Assembly: GCA_963402885.1 (NCBI GenBank)
Contig: OY727094.1
Location: forward strand, 7,380,501 to 7,444,500
Length of the DNA stretch: 64,000 bases
Direction: 5' to 3'
DNA from: Antedon bifida
Taxonomy: Eukaryota; Echinodermata; Crinoidea; Comatulida; Antedonidae
The notes under the pieces were generated by a model that saw only the letters and a list, made by a program, of their open reading frames with translations, ran no database searches and was not told the DNA's origin. The stretch's first letter is position 1; the number at the start of each line of letters is the position of its first letter. A program made the position numbers and the translations under genes. Of this stretch, positions 26,501 through 35,294 are shown one piece after another.

Positions 26501-28314
26501 TTCAAGTTTTTACGCGTGATGACGTCATTAAAATGAAGATAGTGTCAACTCATGATAAAGATAATTAATTAAGCAAGCACATACTGAAAGTTTTGCGAAA
26601 TTCGAGCACACATAACCAAGATGCGCTCTGTTGAATGTGATAATCTACACAAAAAGATAACAAATCCCAATTTTTAAATTCAAGTGGCCATTTGATGACG
26701 TCAAAACATTTTGTACGTAAAGTGTGTACATGAATTCATATCTACAACTCAATGGCTTCCAGAATAAGTTAAAAAAATCGGGGGTCATCTTGCATTCTGA
26801 AGAATTATTTTCATTTTAAAAAAGACCTATTTTTCACCATTTTCAGAACTTTTGTAAAATTAATATGCGCATTTTGTCATTTTTAACGTGCTCGTATAGC
26901 GTTATTTTAAGTCGGAACTGACTCAAATTTGGTGAATGTACTAAGGATGGTGAGTAGAATGAGATTTGTAAAAAAAATTCATATTTTTTACGCTTTTTAA
27001 GTATCGCGCGCGCAAAAACGCATTTTTGCGCAGTAATTTTTTGAAACACGCAAATGGCCTAATTCATGCTCTAAATTGATCAAAACTTAATTTTGAGCGT
27101 TTTAAATTTTTAACGCGCGATATCACGCGCATGAACCTACGTGCGCGTGCGTTTTTATTTGCTAATATTTTTACCCTTGACCTGAAGTTTACGTGTAGTG
27201 AATTTCATTAATATGTGATAATGAATTATGGAGATATGATTGATAATGTGATTTCGCAAAATGGCGTATAAATGTCGTCACGGATGAGTGATCATGCTGG
27301 AAAGCTTATTAGGATTAAGTTATATTATTTGAAAGATATTCTGAAATTTTGGTAATCATTGACATTAAACTTTTTGAGATAATTGTTACACAAAATAGTG
27401 TACAGAAACAATAAAAAGAAAAAAAATAAAGATTTCATACAATAACAATAGGTGATCATTTAGCATTCTAAATGATCACCTAATAAAGATTTTATACAAT
27501 AACAATAGGTGATCATTTTATTCTAAATGATCACCTAAAAATGAGTCATGTTAGAGTCGCCAAGAAAACTGTCGGCTAACTAGTGGTTAAACGCATGTAG
27601 CACGTACGCCAGTTCATCGAAATAGGGCACCTTAAAAGATAAATGATATTACGATGACACACTATGAGTAAGAATTGGTTCTTGTTATAATGATTATTCG
27701 ATGAAAAATTGGGTTAACAAAATAGACGTGTTTTCGTCGAACGTCGAGTGTTTAGTTAAATAGACGTGTTGCGTCCAACGTACCTTGTATGAGCTTAGTC
27801 AAATAGACGTGTTGCGTCAAACGTCGAGTGTTTAGTTAAATAGACGTGTTGCGCCAAACGTTGAGGGTTTAGTTGAATAGACGTGTTGCGTCCAACGTAT
27901 CTTGCATGAGTTTTGTTAACTAGACGTGTTGCGTCAAACGAAAACTACTTCAAACAAAGGATGACGAGGAAACGCCATACATGGACGTACGGAGTATATT
28001 GGTAATGATATAATAATGTTTACTTCTTTTCTCTTTATCAGGCCTATTATGGGTTTGTAAAACCTCCGATGAGATATGATCGTAGAGCAGGCAAACCTCG
28101 TACACAGCACAACGCCGCACTTTGCCAGGCCTGTCAAGACGGGGAATGTGACAGCCGTCCTCGAACTACTACGAACCCAGTAGCAGGCGGTGTAGTTAGT
28201 ACTACCGGTGGAGGAACCACTGCTCCACAAGCACCACCACCACCGCCGCCGCCGCCTACGACGACAGTCATACAAACCACTCCACCGCCAAAGACGACGA
28301 CGATACGAGCCTAA
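8527..28314 (+). CDS. RTP-like 3CxxC zinc-binding protein, 4 coding exons
   Basis: Joined coding exons 8527-8591, 14031-14175, 17307-17510 and 28042-28314 give 228 residues. All introns are GT-AG, with phases 2, 0 and 0, and the reading frame is continuous. The core matches the receptor transporter protein / zf-3CxxC family: an N-terminal W-x-x-x-F segment (residues 26-35), a D-x-A-x-x-R-F-x-C stretch, then three CxxC pairs, CQTC (69-72), CQRC (107-110) and CQAC (166-169), with an extra Cys at 174. Known vertebrate members are chaperones that carry chemoreceptor GPCRs to the cell surface, and one is an interferon-induced zinc protein. The tail (175-228) is rich in Pro and Thr with a run of eight Pro. 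I see no C-terminal membrane helix, unlike many vertebrate RTPs, so a soluble role is possible. Introns of 5.4, 3.1 and 10.5 kb are filled with repeats. The family call is strong. The exact function is not inferable. Confidence 0.85.
8857..9085. repeat. Two diverged hairpin elements in tandem
   Basis: Segments 8857-8954 and 8996-9085 each run from caggcttta/caggcttagctatttac to ggtaaataa/gataaataactaagcct. A related copy is at 28708-28828 (caggcttaggttatttaccc). Confidence 0.6.
9184..9362. mobile_element. MITE with family 1-like ends but different core
   Basis: It begins aaagcctgtctacactctag and ends gtgtagactatagctt. The core, built on gcaaactttgcaatccgag and its inverted match, differs from family 1. 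It lies directly beside a family 1 copy. Confidence 0.6.
9363..9475 (+). mobile_element. MITE family 1 copy, 3'-truncated
   Basis: It has the intact left end and the core, including two ccatatttgg repeats, but the right inverted end is missing. Confidence 0.75.
9476..10569. other. No gene seen (RTP-like intron 1)
   Basis: AT-rich intron with a poly-C tract at 10095-10106. Confidence 0.5.
10570..10612 (+). other. Isolated tRNA B-box-like sequence
   Basis: gggttcgagacctgtcggtgcca resembles the 3' half of a tRNA. No A-box or cloverleaf is found upstream, so this is at most a tRNA or SINE relic. Confidence 0.3.
10617..10779. mobile_element. MITE family 2 copy
   Basis: Inverted ends: left aaagcttgactcctactaag and right tgcgttgcgtcctagtggga with ccaagcttta. 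The interior is rich in acgcaacgc words. Same family as 15868-16014. Confidence 0.8.
10780..11656. other. No gene seen (RTP-like intron 1)
   Basis: Intronic DNA without recognisable repeats. Confidence 0.45.
11657..11809 (-). mobile_element. MITE family 1 copy
   Basis: Both inverted ends are present (ctgtctacactataaaact ... agttttatagtgtagaca). Confidence 0.85.
11980..12027. repeat. 19-bp tandem repeat x3
   Basis: Three copies of ataggtcaatttgtaaat with a slightly altered last copy. Confidence 0.8.
12286..12447 (+). mobile_element. MITE family 1 copy
   Basis: Near full length with both ends and two ~20-bp ccacatttgggcatatcacta-type core repeats. Confidence 0.9.
12620..12690. repeat. Tandem duplication, ~35 bp x2
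   Basis: catcagcatagctaatataat and catcagcatagctagtataat, each followed by a tttattca word. Confidence 0.7.
12826..13110. repeat. Tandem duplication, ~140 bp x2
   Basis: Both halves share gttaatctttgatct, cttttaatgaaggttacc, tagaatttgcttgtaatt and ttggaattgatttattta in order. Confidence 0.85.
13387..13675 (-). mobile_element. MITE family 3 copy, reverse
   Basis: Both ends visible (tgatgtattgtcccccaaaa ... tagggggacaatatat). It lies in RTP-like intron 1. Confidence 0.85.
14031..14175 (+). CDS. RTP-like gene, exon 2
   Basis: The acceptor is a pyrimidine-rich tract ending ctggtag. The donor is CCAG|gtaaga. It encodes residues 22-70: the family's N-terminal W...F...F helix, the W-x-L-x-P segment, the W-x-x-F-x-D-x-A motif, and the first Cys of the zinc site, ending in phase 0. 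Overlapping open frames on both strands here are shadows. Only this frame matches the RTP family. Confidence 0.85.
14238..14475 (+). mobile_element. tRNA-derived SINE, family B
   Basis: The tRNA-like head has an A-box-like tggttatgatacttggc and a B-box gggttcaagtcc. It is followed by a T-run and a tail with gaacaggattgtcatcttta and agaaggatagtgaat. It lies in RTP-like intron 2, just after exon 2. Confidence 0.65.
14476..15867. other. No gene seen (RTP-like intron 2)
   Basis: It includes a gtcccctaaataggggtt word at 14949-14965 and a family D end word at 15352. Otherwise plain. Confidence 0.45.
15745..15770. repeat. Poly-G tract
   Basis: An 18-base G run within a longer G/A stretch. Similar C or G runs occur at 10095-10106 and 56520-56536. 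Confidence 0.8.
15868..16014. mobile_element. MITE family 2 copy
   Basis: Left actccactaggacgcaagga and right gcgtccttgtgggaaccgag are inverted partners. The core contains caagcgacagtttgc. Confidence 0.8.
16560..16960 (+). repeat. Dispersed 'tatagcgc...gcgctttacaat' repeats
   Basis: atttatatagcgactaatgt with ctagcgctgtacataaac near 16579-16628, and ctatagcgcctttacagtaa with aagcgctttacaatta near 16915-16955. Paired blocks like these recur in many marine animal genomes. A SINE copy lies between them. Confidence 0.45.
16769..16860 (+). mobile_element. tRNA-derived SINE, family A, diverged copy
   Basis: agctgtatcatgcatggtcg ... cttccaatcc ... gccagggttgtaactcactc matches the 4.7 kb copy with the B-box region partly lost. 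Confidence 0.5.
17028..17126 (+). other. 32-codon open frame of unknown nature
   Basis: ATG to TAA with a protein-like composition (M-D-F-S-K-A-V-L-A-A-L-D-K-Y-G, helix-prone, Lys-rich end). It sits in RTP-like intron 2 and is not in a usable phase with the neighbouring exons. It could be a micro-ORF, a transposon remnant or chance. I do not recognise it. Confidence 0.2.
17307..17510 (+). CDS. RTP-like gene, exon 3
   Basis: The acceptor is a T-run followed by ag. The donor is TCAG|gtgagt. The 68 codons (residues 71-138) complete the first CxxC with a C-G-H-x-W motif. They carry a hydrophobic V-V-F-W-Y-F strand, the second CxxC (107-110) and the E-x-A-x-W-Y-P-E-E segment typical of RTP proteins. 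Phase 0 at both ends. Confidence 0.9.
17640..18082. repeat. Dispersed repeat, family D, with G+C-rich island
   Basis: It contains acgccatatgtgccaaaata and ends with aaatcgaaagctccctaa. The same last word occurs near 15355 and 38288. Confidence 0.45.
18137..27538. repeat. 9.4 kb tandem array, six ~1.55 kb monomers
   Basis: Each monomer opens with actagaatttaattcgtcac and runs straight into a GATCATT box. Monomer starts are 18137, 19698, 21247, 22817, 24377 and 25924. Spacings are 1561, 1549, 1570, 1560 and 1547, and the last unit is about 1615. Each opens with a perfect 8-bp inverted repeat (AATTCGTC...GACGAATT), followed by an A/T dyad near +220 (tatacagtatatactgtata-like). Each also has several TGACGTCA-like sites and CG-rich islands (cgcgcgcgc). 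Open frames inside recur from copy to copy but show no protein-like conservation, so I call none. The array sits entirely inside intron 3 of the RTP-like gene. Confidence 0.95.
22780..22816. repeat. AGGTGATCATTT / AAATGATCACCT palindrome at monomer junction
   Basis: A near-perfect hairpin of 12-bp arms with a 5-6 base loop, at the end of monomer 3. It is repeated at 24342-24376 and twice in tandem near 27449-27538. Each monomer's left end also carries one AGGTGATCATTT arm. Confidence 0.85.
27715..27945. repeat. Minisatellite, ~37-bp units, before RTP-like last exon
   Basis: Six units of the type aatagacgtgttgcgtcaaa separated by alternating spacers (cgtcgagtgtttagtta and cgtaccttgtatgagctta types). 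This gives a weak two-unit higher order. It ends about 100 bases before the exon 4 acceptor. Confidence 0.85.
28042..28314 (+). CDS. RTP-like gene, exon 4 (terminal)
   Basis: The acceptor is tttctctttatcag. It encodes residues 139-228 and ends with TAA at 28312-28314. The first ~36 residues include H-N-A-A-L-C-x-x-C-Q-D-G-x-C, the third zinc half-site. The rest is a low-complexity Thr/Pro/Gly tail with eight consecutive Pro. No canonical AATAAA is visible in the ~400 bp after the stop, so the true 3' end is not placed. Confidence 0.85.
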   Translation, partial: AYYGFVKPPMRYDRRAGKPRTQHNAALCQACQDGECDSRPRTTTNPVAGGVVSTTGGGTTAPQAPPPPPPPPTTTVIQTTPPPKTTTIRA

Positions 28315-29576
28315 TTCGTGTGACGGGCTGTTGCCGATACTTAATGAAGTGTAAGCCTGTAGCCGTTTTACAAGAAAAGAGTATTTCTATATTTTAACAA
28401 GTTCTATGAATTTTGTAATTTAAAATTGTTTATTTTTGCGCTACAAAACACAGAAATAATAGTGTATTTACGGGCGATTTTCAGTGCCATGTTTTGTTGA
28501 CACGTGTCGCCGAAAAGGTCTATAAAAATTGCTCTCTTTAGTGCCTTGAACACTGTACTACCTTACGATTAACCTCTCAGAATGTATATAATTATTTCAA
28601 TCTACCAGTATAGCCATACTCTTTCCATTTTGAAATGGAAGAGAATATCGAGTTGTTGCTTCATCGCATAAAATAAGTAAAATTATCTTCTTCTCTATGG
28701 GCCTATTCAGGCTTAGGTTATTTACCCAAGTAAAAGTTGGTTTCATGTGCACATTTATCGCCAACTATGTTGCATAGGAACCGACGTACCCGTGTACATA
28801 GTGTAAGCTTAAACGCAGGCTATAAAAATTGCGGGAAAAGCTAGTACTTTTACTCTGAAGAGTTGAGAAAGGAAGATTTAAAAGATTTAAAGTTTTAAAA
28901 AGCAATGTTTAAAACAATAGAATATGTGTATATAATTGTTTCTTAATATAGCAATGACGTCATGTTAGTGTTTTTTGCACTTTTAATTTTATGTATGCAC
29001 TATGTACAGCAGAAAGTAGTTAAGAATTTAGAGGTAAACAAACTTTAAAGTGCATAAAATGCACTATGTTGTCTATTCTCACCAAAGTCTTTCATTGTTT
29101 GTTAAGCTAGACGACGCGCATTTGTTTTCCTATCTTGTTAAGGCAGAAATCATGAATAATGCATGTTTCTGACGTCACATTGAACAAAATTATTTGGATA
29201 AGGCCTGTATTTAAGAAATAGGTCGACTATCGTATCTTGTAATAATCTCTCTCCCATTATTAAAAGAAATCGAAGAATTCGAAATGTCCACCTGAAGCCT
29301 ATACCAACTTCAGAAACCTGTCACACAACCTATTTAATACAGGAGTCTAAATGCTTATAGCGCCCGTTATAATATCTTAATTTATCATTCATGGTTTTTG
29401 CTTGAGAAAGATAGGAAAAAAATAATGCAGTCGGCACAATTGACTAGTTAGATAATAATATAGTTATCAGTACTTAATGTTGACCTACTAATATTATTAT
29501 TATTTTATTTCTTAGACAGATTATTATTGAAAATTGAGTAATAGAATTTTATTTATGAAGTACATAGAGTAAAACC
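28315..29576. other. 3' flank of RTP-like gene; no gene seen
   Basis: The first part is presumably the 3' UTR. A dispersed hairpin element lies at 28708. Confidence 0.4.
28708..28828. repeat. Dispersed hairpin element copy
   Basis: It begins caggcttaggttatttaccc and ends gtaagcttaaacgcagg. Related to the pair at 8857-9085. Confidence 0.45.
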
Positions 29577-29712
29577 TCTATTAAGGGGACACCTTCGGGA
29601 TCCAATAGTGTCTCCTTAATAGGAGTGTCCAATTAATTGGCCGCTATTTGTTCCTTTTATGGGAAAGTCTCCTCAAATGAGTGTTCATGAATAGAGGTGT
29701 CCCAAAGGATAA
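29577..29712. repeat. Dispersed 'gtcccttaatagg' element, single copy
   Basis: It contains attaaggggacacc, gtctccttaataggagtgtcc and a tgggaaagtctcc segment matching the non-tandem flank of the intron 12 minisatellite. It has no tandem expansion here. Confidence 0.55.
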
Positions 29713-32009
29713 GCTCAGTTGTAATGTATGTCTATGCAGAAACTTAAGATTGCGGGGAAAAAAATCAGCTTTAAAATGTGAAATTACGAAGTAAATAGAC
29801 GCATCATGTTGTTATCTTGAAACACGTGAACGCGAACTTTACTTGGGGTGTTTATGACGTCACATATTCAACGTTAAAGACATACGCAAGCGTGTGTGAA
29901 TTTGTTTTAAACAAAAGCGGGACTTATAATAAGCGCGTTTGAGAAAGAAAACTTTACCGTTAATTCTTAGAAAAAATCCCTATTATTAGATTGTATGAAT
30001 TGTTGTAAATATTAGTTTTTAAGATTATTGTATTTCCGGCTATATTATGCCGTTGTGAGTTTTAGGGCGTTTAACAAAGAAAACGTCGGAGTGAAAAGGA
30101 GTCTATTTATACGTCTTGTCTATTTTACGCAACTTTGAAAAAAGAACTTAAGGGCCTACTAGGAACTTACAAAGTTAAATATAACTACTTTTATTACGCA
30201 CAATTGTATAGTAGAAAGGATCATGTCAAAGTTATTCTACTACTGCAGTTTACTGCAGTAAGTAAAATTGTTTTACAACAAAACCGTACGTTTTCAATGA
30301 AGAAGTTTATTGTCCTTGAAATAAACAGACGTGTGTATGTTTATCTAAAAAAAAGGTTGCTAAATAATTGCATAAAAAGGTTTTAAAGAATAAACAAAAG
30401 GTAATTACTGAAGTAACTGCAGTAGGCCTAGAATATTTTGTTTACATGTTCCATAAAGTGGTTTTGATTATGATACGGTTCAAAATTTACATCTATCAAA
30501 TAAATATATTAATTACCGGAATCATACGGTAAATCATGGATAAATGTAACCACTGTAGACAGTAGAATCATGAATCTATAAAATTAATTGTATAGCTCCA
30601 TGGTAGAATTATGGTAGGGCATACTGAGGTTAAGTTAATTCATGACATGTATTATCTTAAGACTGTGATTTCAGATAGTATACAGTAAAGAAAGTTCGCA
30701 AAAAAGTGACTGGCACTACACTGTACCGTCTGTAAGACTCTCACTTTCTGTTCTCCCAAACCAGCAGATCAGTTTAGTCAGTTTAGTACCGGTGTCACAC
30801 GGTTCCCATGTGATACCGCCCGTTGTTAATTAAACTTTGCTACCAAATTGTTTTGATAATAAAACAATACTATGCAATCTATATCCGTAGTAAAACACTA
30901 ACAGATCATTTTGAAATCTGCTTTACCAAAGTGGATGGATGACGTCAATTAAAATTTCCAAAATTATGTAATTTCACAATAATAGATACTTTTCTTTTGA
31001 AATCAACTGGTCTAACAACAGGATTTTGTTGAAAGTTTACAGTATCATGTCCAATGGCAATGAACAGACTGGTATATTCTGTCTGCTGACGGCTGACACC
31101 TAACTTTTAGCATGGAGGAGATCATCCATACTTTTAGCAATAATGCCTAAGTGTTATAATGTTATTTATAAGTGGTCCACTAACTGACTAGGGTTGCCGC
31201 CAGCAGACACGAGACTGTTGGCTGTTTATTGTCACTAGACATGATACTGTAACATTTTAACCGTACATGTACCACATCACATGTACGGAGAGACCACCTG
31301 GGAATACAATTGTGAGTGTCCACTTCAGTACTGTATTTCCTAAATATTTGGGGATGACACATAAAGTGGCTGGTCTAACAACAATTTGCTTCTTTTTATG
31401 GGGTTACAACTAATTCATATTATAAAGTATTGAATATATTTTGTGTTCTCAAATATACGTATAAATTTAAAGTTTAAAATGTGTGATATAGATTTTTTTT
31501 TCTTTATGAATGTGACGTTAGTTTGTTTACAGTCTTATATGTTTTGTGTTCTCTAAAAGTACGTAATTTTTAAAATGTTTTATCAGGATTGACAGTAGGT
31601 TGGTGTTCTGTAAGAACGAGATTTAGGTTACTTTACCACAAGAATTATCCAAAATATTAAGAAAGAAAAATATTTAAGAAAAAGACAAACTATTAATTAA
31701 AGCTCGTCGTGAAGTACACGCACTTGATTCTAAAGTATTTTCAATGAAAATTGAATCGGTAGAAATTATAAAGAAAAAGTCAGTTCCTTATTATAGAATA
31801 CACACCAAGATTGACGTTGGGGCGAAAATGAAACGAAACAATTTCCACTTAAGTGAATAGTATTATATTTGTAACGGCCATTCTACTAAACTGGAATTAT
31901 TTATTTGTGGTGTATAAGTAGATTTCTGCGTTTAGAGGGAAGTTAGAGGTTCAGAAAAAGGGTATATTAGGTAAAATTAGATCAACGTAAAAAAATGCAA
32001 CATCGCCTT
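29713..32009. other. No gene seen
   Basis: AT-rich, with ctactgcagtttactgcagt at 30239-30258, a motif that recurs near 58391 and 61625. Confidence 0.45.
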
Positions 32010-32381
32010 AAGGCCCATTTACACTAGGACGAAATATGCATTTTTTATACTTAAAACAAAAGAAAAATAAAAACTTGTTATTCTATAACTATAGAATAAC
32101 CATCTATGTTTCCTTTGATGAAAATTATATTTTCACACGTCCAATCAAATGACGTCATGATTAGTAAGAACAATCGTGACAATACAACGACTTTATTGTT
32201 TTTATTATCATGACGTCATTTGATTGGAATTTAAAAAATATCATTTTTATCAAAGACAGCACAAATGATTATCCTATAGTTCTAGAACGAAAACCTTTCT
32301 AATTTCTTTTGTTTTATGTAAAAAAAATGCATGCTTATATATTTATCGTCGATCGTTATCGTCCTTGTGTAAATGGGCCTT
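32010..32381. mobile_element. Long palindromic MITE (372 bp)
   Basis: The ends aaggcccatttacactagga and its inverse (tccttgtgtaaatgggcctt) enclose further inverted pairs, such as ataacttgtt-type arms and ccaatcaaatgacgtcatga against tcatgacgtcatttgattgg. Almost the whole element can fold on itself. Confidence 0.8.
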
Positions 32382-33582
32382 TGTGCTTTGTTTGAATAGT
32401 AGCTACGATTTTATTATTTTTAATTTAAACGTAATTATAAGATTATACTACCACCTCATTTTGCAACAAAATGGCTACTTCTGCATTGAAATGTATTTTA
32501 TGCCAACTAATACTGTTCTGTATTCTAATTGTAAAATGTTTGGAATTGACTTTTTCTTTACACAATGTTCTGCCCAGTTTTGTGATGGCATTTTTGAAAG
32601 AAAATAAGATTGGTTATGTGCGGAAATGACGTAAGCAAACTTACTTTACATATCCGGATTTACCCTGTCATTATGCAAATAATATTGACATATGACCTTA
32701 AAGAAAGCATGGACAAGAAAACGGATGTGATTTAATTTACTAGACCTACTTTGTTTATTTAATTAGAATGTAATGGAAAAATGCAACAATATATTATAAG
32801 GAATTTTGTCTATTTTTTATGTTATTTAATTTGCAATGAACTTTGTTTTCGTAACTAGTGCTTGTTTCGGAACTCTAACAATGTACAAATAAAGAATATT
32901 AAAAAAAACATGTGTATATTTCTTTTGTTACATTGGATGCAACAAAAAAAAAGGCGTTTGGCCTTAAAGAATGAAATTAAAATAAAAACATTTGAGGAGG
33001 AGAACACAACAAAAAATGAATGATTCGGGGGAGCGGTGGGGTGGGGGCTATTGTATATGAATCTAACACTCTAATCGTCTGGTCCTGGAAGATATTACTT
33101 AATGCTGTTCTTGAAGACCTGACTGATAATTATCGCTAATTCGCAATTTATAATCAAACTTCAAGTATTTACACAGTCTAAAGACCTGGATAAAAAAAGA
33201 AATTACAAAAAAAAAGGAATGCATCGCGTGCGGTAACAGAGAAAACAAACTCGAGGTCGTGGTGGTATTAGTTTTGTATATTACAATAATGGAATTATTT
33301 TCTCTAATAATTTTGGGACTTTCCCATGACGTAAGCATATGTCTTATTATTCAGAACAATTTATATTGCAAAATGCAATGCCACCTGAACTGAATTATTT
33401 AATTGTGTGTTTAACATAATTAATCGAATATTGAATTTATAAAAGGTTTTTGGGGAGAATATTTATTAAACTATAAACCAAACCATTACTGTATTAGTAA
33501 AAATGTATAATCATGGAAAACTGCACATTAAATCTTTGGCAAAGGAGCGCCCTCTTGGCAGCAAGTATAGGCCTACAATTAT
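32382..33582. other. No gene seen
   Basis: AT-rich with A runs and a G-rich patch near 33027-33048. Confidence 0.45.
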
Positions 33583-33746
33583 AAAGCTCTCTGTCTACAC
33601 AATCAAACTTTATGCGACACAAAAATGTGATGTGCCCATATATGGACATGATGATGTCATATCACTACCATATTTGGGCATATCACTACCATATTTGGGC
33701 ATATCACACTTGTTTTTTCAAACTAGTTTGATAGTATATAGACAGA
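33583..33746 (+). mobile_element. MITE family 1 copy
   Basis: Both ends present. The core repeat catatcactaccatatttgg occurs twice. Confidence 0.9.
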
Positions 33747-35150
33747 CAGCAGCAAGGTCTTATGTACACTACAAATACGATACGATAACGAGTGTCATTA
33801 AAATACGAAGAGAAAGTAATACTTAATTGAGTCGGTATTTTGTTTTATTTTTAGAATAACTTCGCACACTACCATCCCTTACATCTGGAGCTTATACCAA
33901 AGAACATAGTGTCGTCATACGTCACATGTACATTCTCTAAATATTAAACCAATCAGAGCACAGTAAAAACATTTTTTTTCAAATGAGAGTGCGCCATGCA
34001 GCATGCAACAGACGGCAAAAGTTAAGCAAAGAACGTCTGATTAATTCAAGAAAGTAATAATTGTTTATAAATTTGAAGTAAACACTAAAACGTACACATC
34101 ATAAGCAGTCAATTACTGCCAAACTACTAGAAATAAGGTATGTCAACTCATATGCCAACAACGCCCGATGGCCAGGCTACCAGCTCCTCTCTGACTTAGA
34201 CCAGTCTAGTTTAGTAGGATGCCTATGTAGCCTAAAACATAATAGGGCCTAGACCCTAGATCAAAGTTGATAGATAGTCTATATGCGGATTAAATGAATG
34301 CAGATCAGGCCTACTACCTTAAAAATGTTTTATTTGTCAGTGAACTAGCTAGCTAGTCATTAATAAACATGCGCTGCATACGAATCTAGGCTAGGCTTGT
34401 GTTGTACTAACTAAGCCATGTTAGTAAAGCGGGCGATATATTGATCTCAAGCAAGATGTTTATGCAGGCAGAAAGGTCAAATTAATAATCTATTATCCAG
34501 TTCTAATCTTGATCAAGATACTGGACATTTATGTGTATAATATATTTTGAATATTAGGTGACACATGCATCTGAGAAGCAAAATAAATAAAATAAAAACA
34601 CCACTAAACAGGGTTTCCAACAGTATAAAGTTATTTTATACAATGTGTTTACCATTCAAATGCGAAGGGACCGTCCATCCCTGCTCCAAAAAATGTAGGG
34701 GACATCTCTTCCCAAGGATATGCACCATCAGTGCATACCATTGTCTATGTACACCATACAGTACAATAATTAACACATATAGGCAGATAATAGCTTAAAT
34801 AATTCCAAAATTTATTGAACATAATTATATCAGATCAAACAAAATTTAAATTTTCAGATTTTCTGGGAATTCACAATCATACCACATATAACATAACATT
34901 AATTACCATTTAAATACTAATAAAAAAAGAAACGATTGGTTAATACGTTTAATCACAATAATATATTGGTACTAAGCAATACACATTAACGGTGAAGCAG
35001 GAAATATTAGGATGTTATATACAACAATAAAGATATTGAATTTCCTAGTGATATAAAGATATTGAATTTCCTAGTGATATCTGTGTCACCTACTGCAAAT
35101 GTATCTTTACACTATAATGTTTGGTTGGCTGGACATGCGGTCTCCACCAC
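33747..35150. other. No gene seen
   Basis: A CCAAT-like ccaatcag word lies at 33950. No exon could be supported. Confidence 0.4.
35029..35083. repeat. 27-bp tandem repeat x2
   Basis: taaagatattgaatttccta with gtgata, twice in perfect tandem. Confidence 0.85.
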
Positions 35151-35294
35151 TTTAGCTCTGTCTACACTATCAAACTTTATATGACAAAAAAATGTGATGT
35201 GCCCATATGGACATGATGATGTCATATCACTGCCCTATTTGAGCACATCACACTTTGTTGTCAAACTAGTTTGATAGTGTAGGCAGAGCTTTAC
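35151..35294 (+). mobile_element. MITE family 1 copy, short form
   Basis: Both ends present (tagctctgtctacactatca ... tgatagtgtaggcagagct). It has only one core repeat. Confidence 0.9.

Noticed and set aside
23737..27049. Identical 68-codon - strand frames at 23737-23943 and 26843-27049
   Set aside because: They lie in the tandem array. Identity comes from recent duplication of the DNA, and other monomers break the frame.
18137..27538. CRISPR-like or bacterial repeat array
   Set aside because: Units are 1.55 kb without spacer structure, in a eukaryotic intron.
27934..28275. 113-codon Arg/Trp-rich frame on the - strand
   Set aside because: It is the antisense shadow of the proline/threonine-rich RTP-like exon 4.
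33880..34800. Promoter and first exon of a third gene
   Set aside because: A CCAAT-like word and a slightly GC-richer patch are present, but no exon with splice sites and a family match was found.
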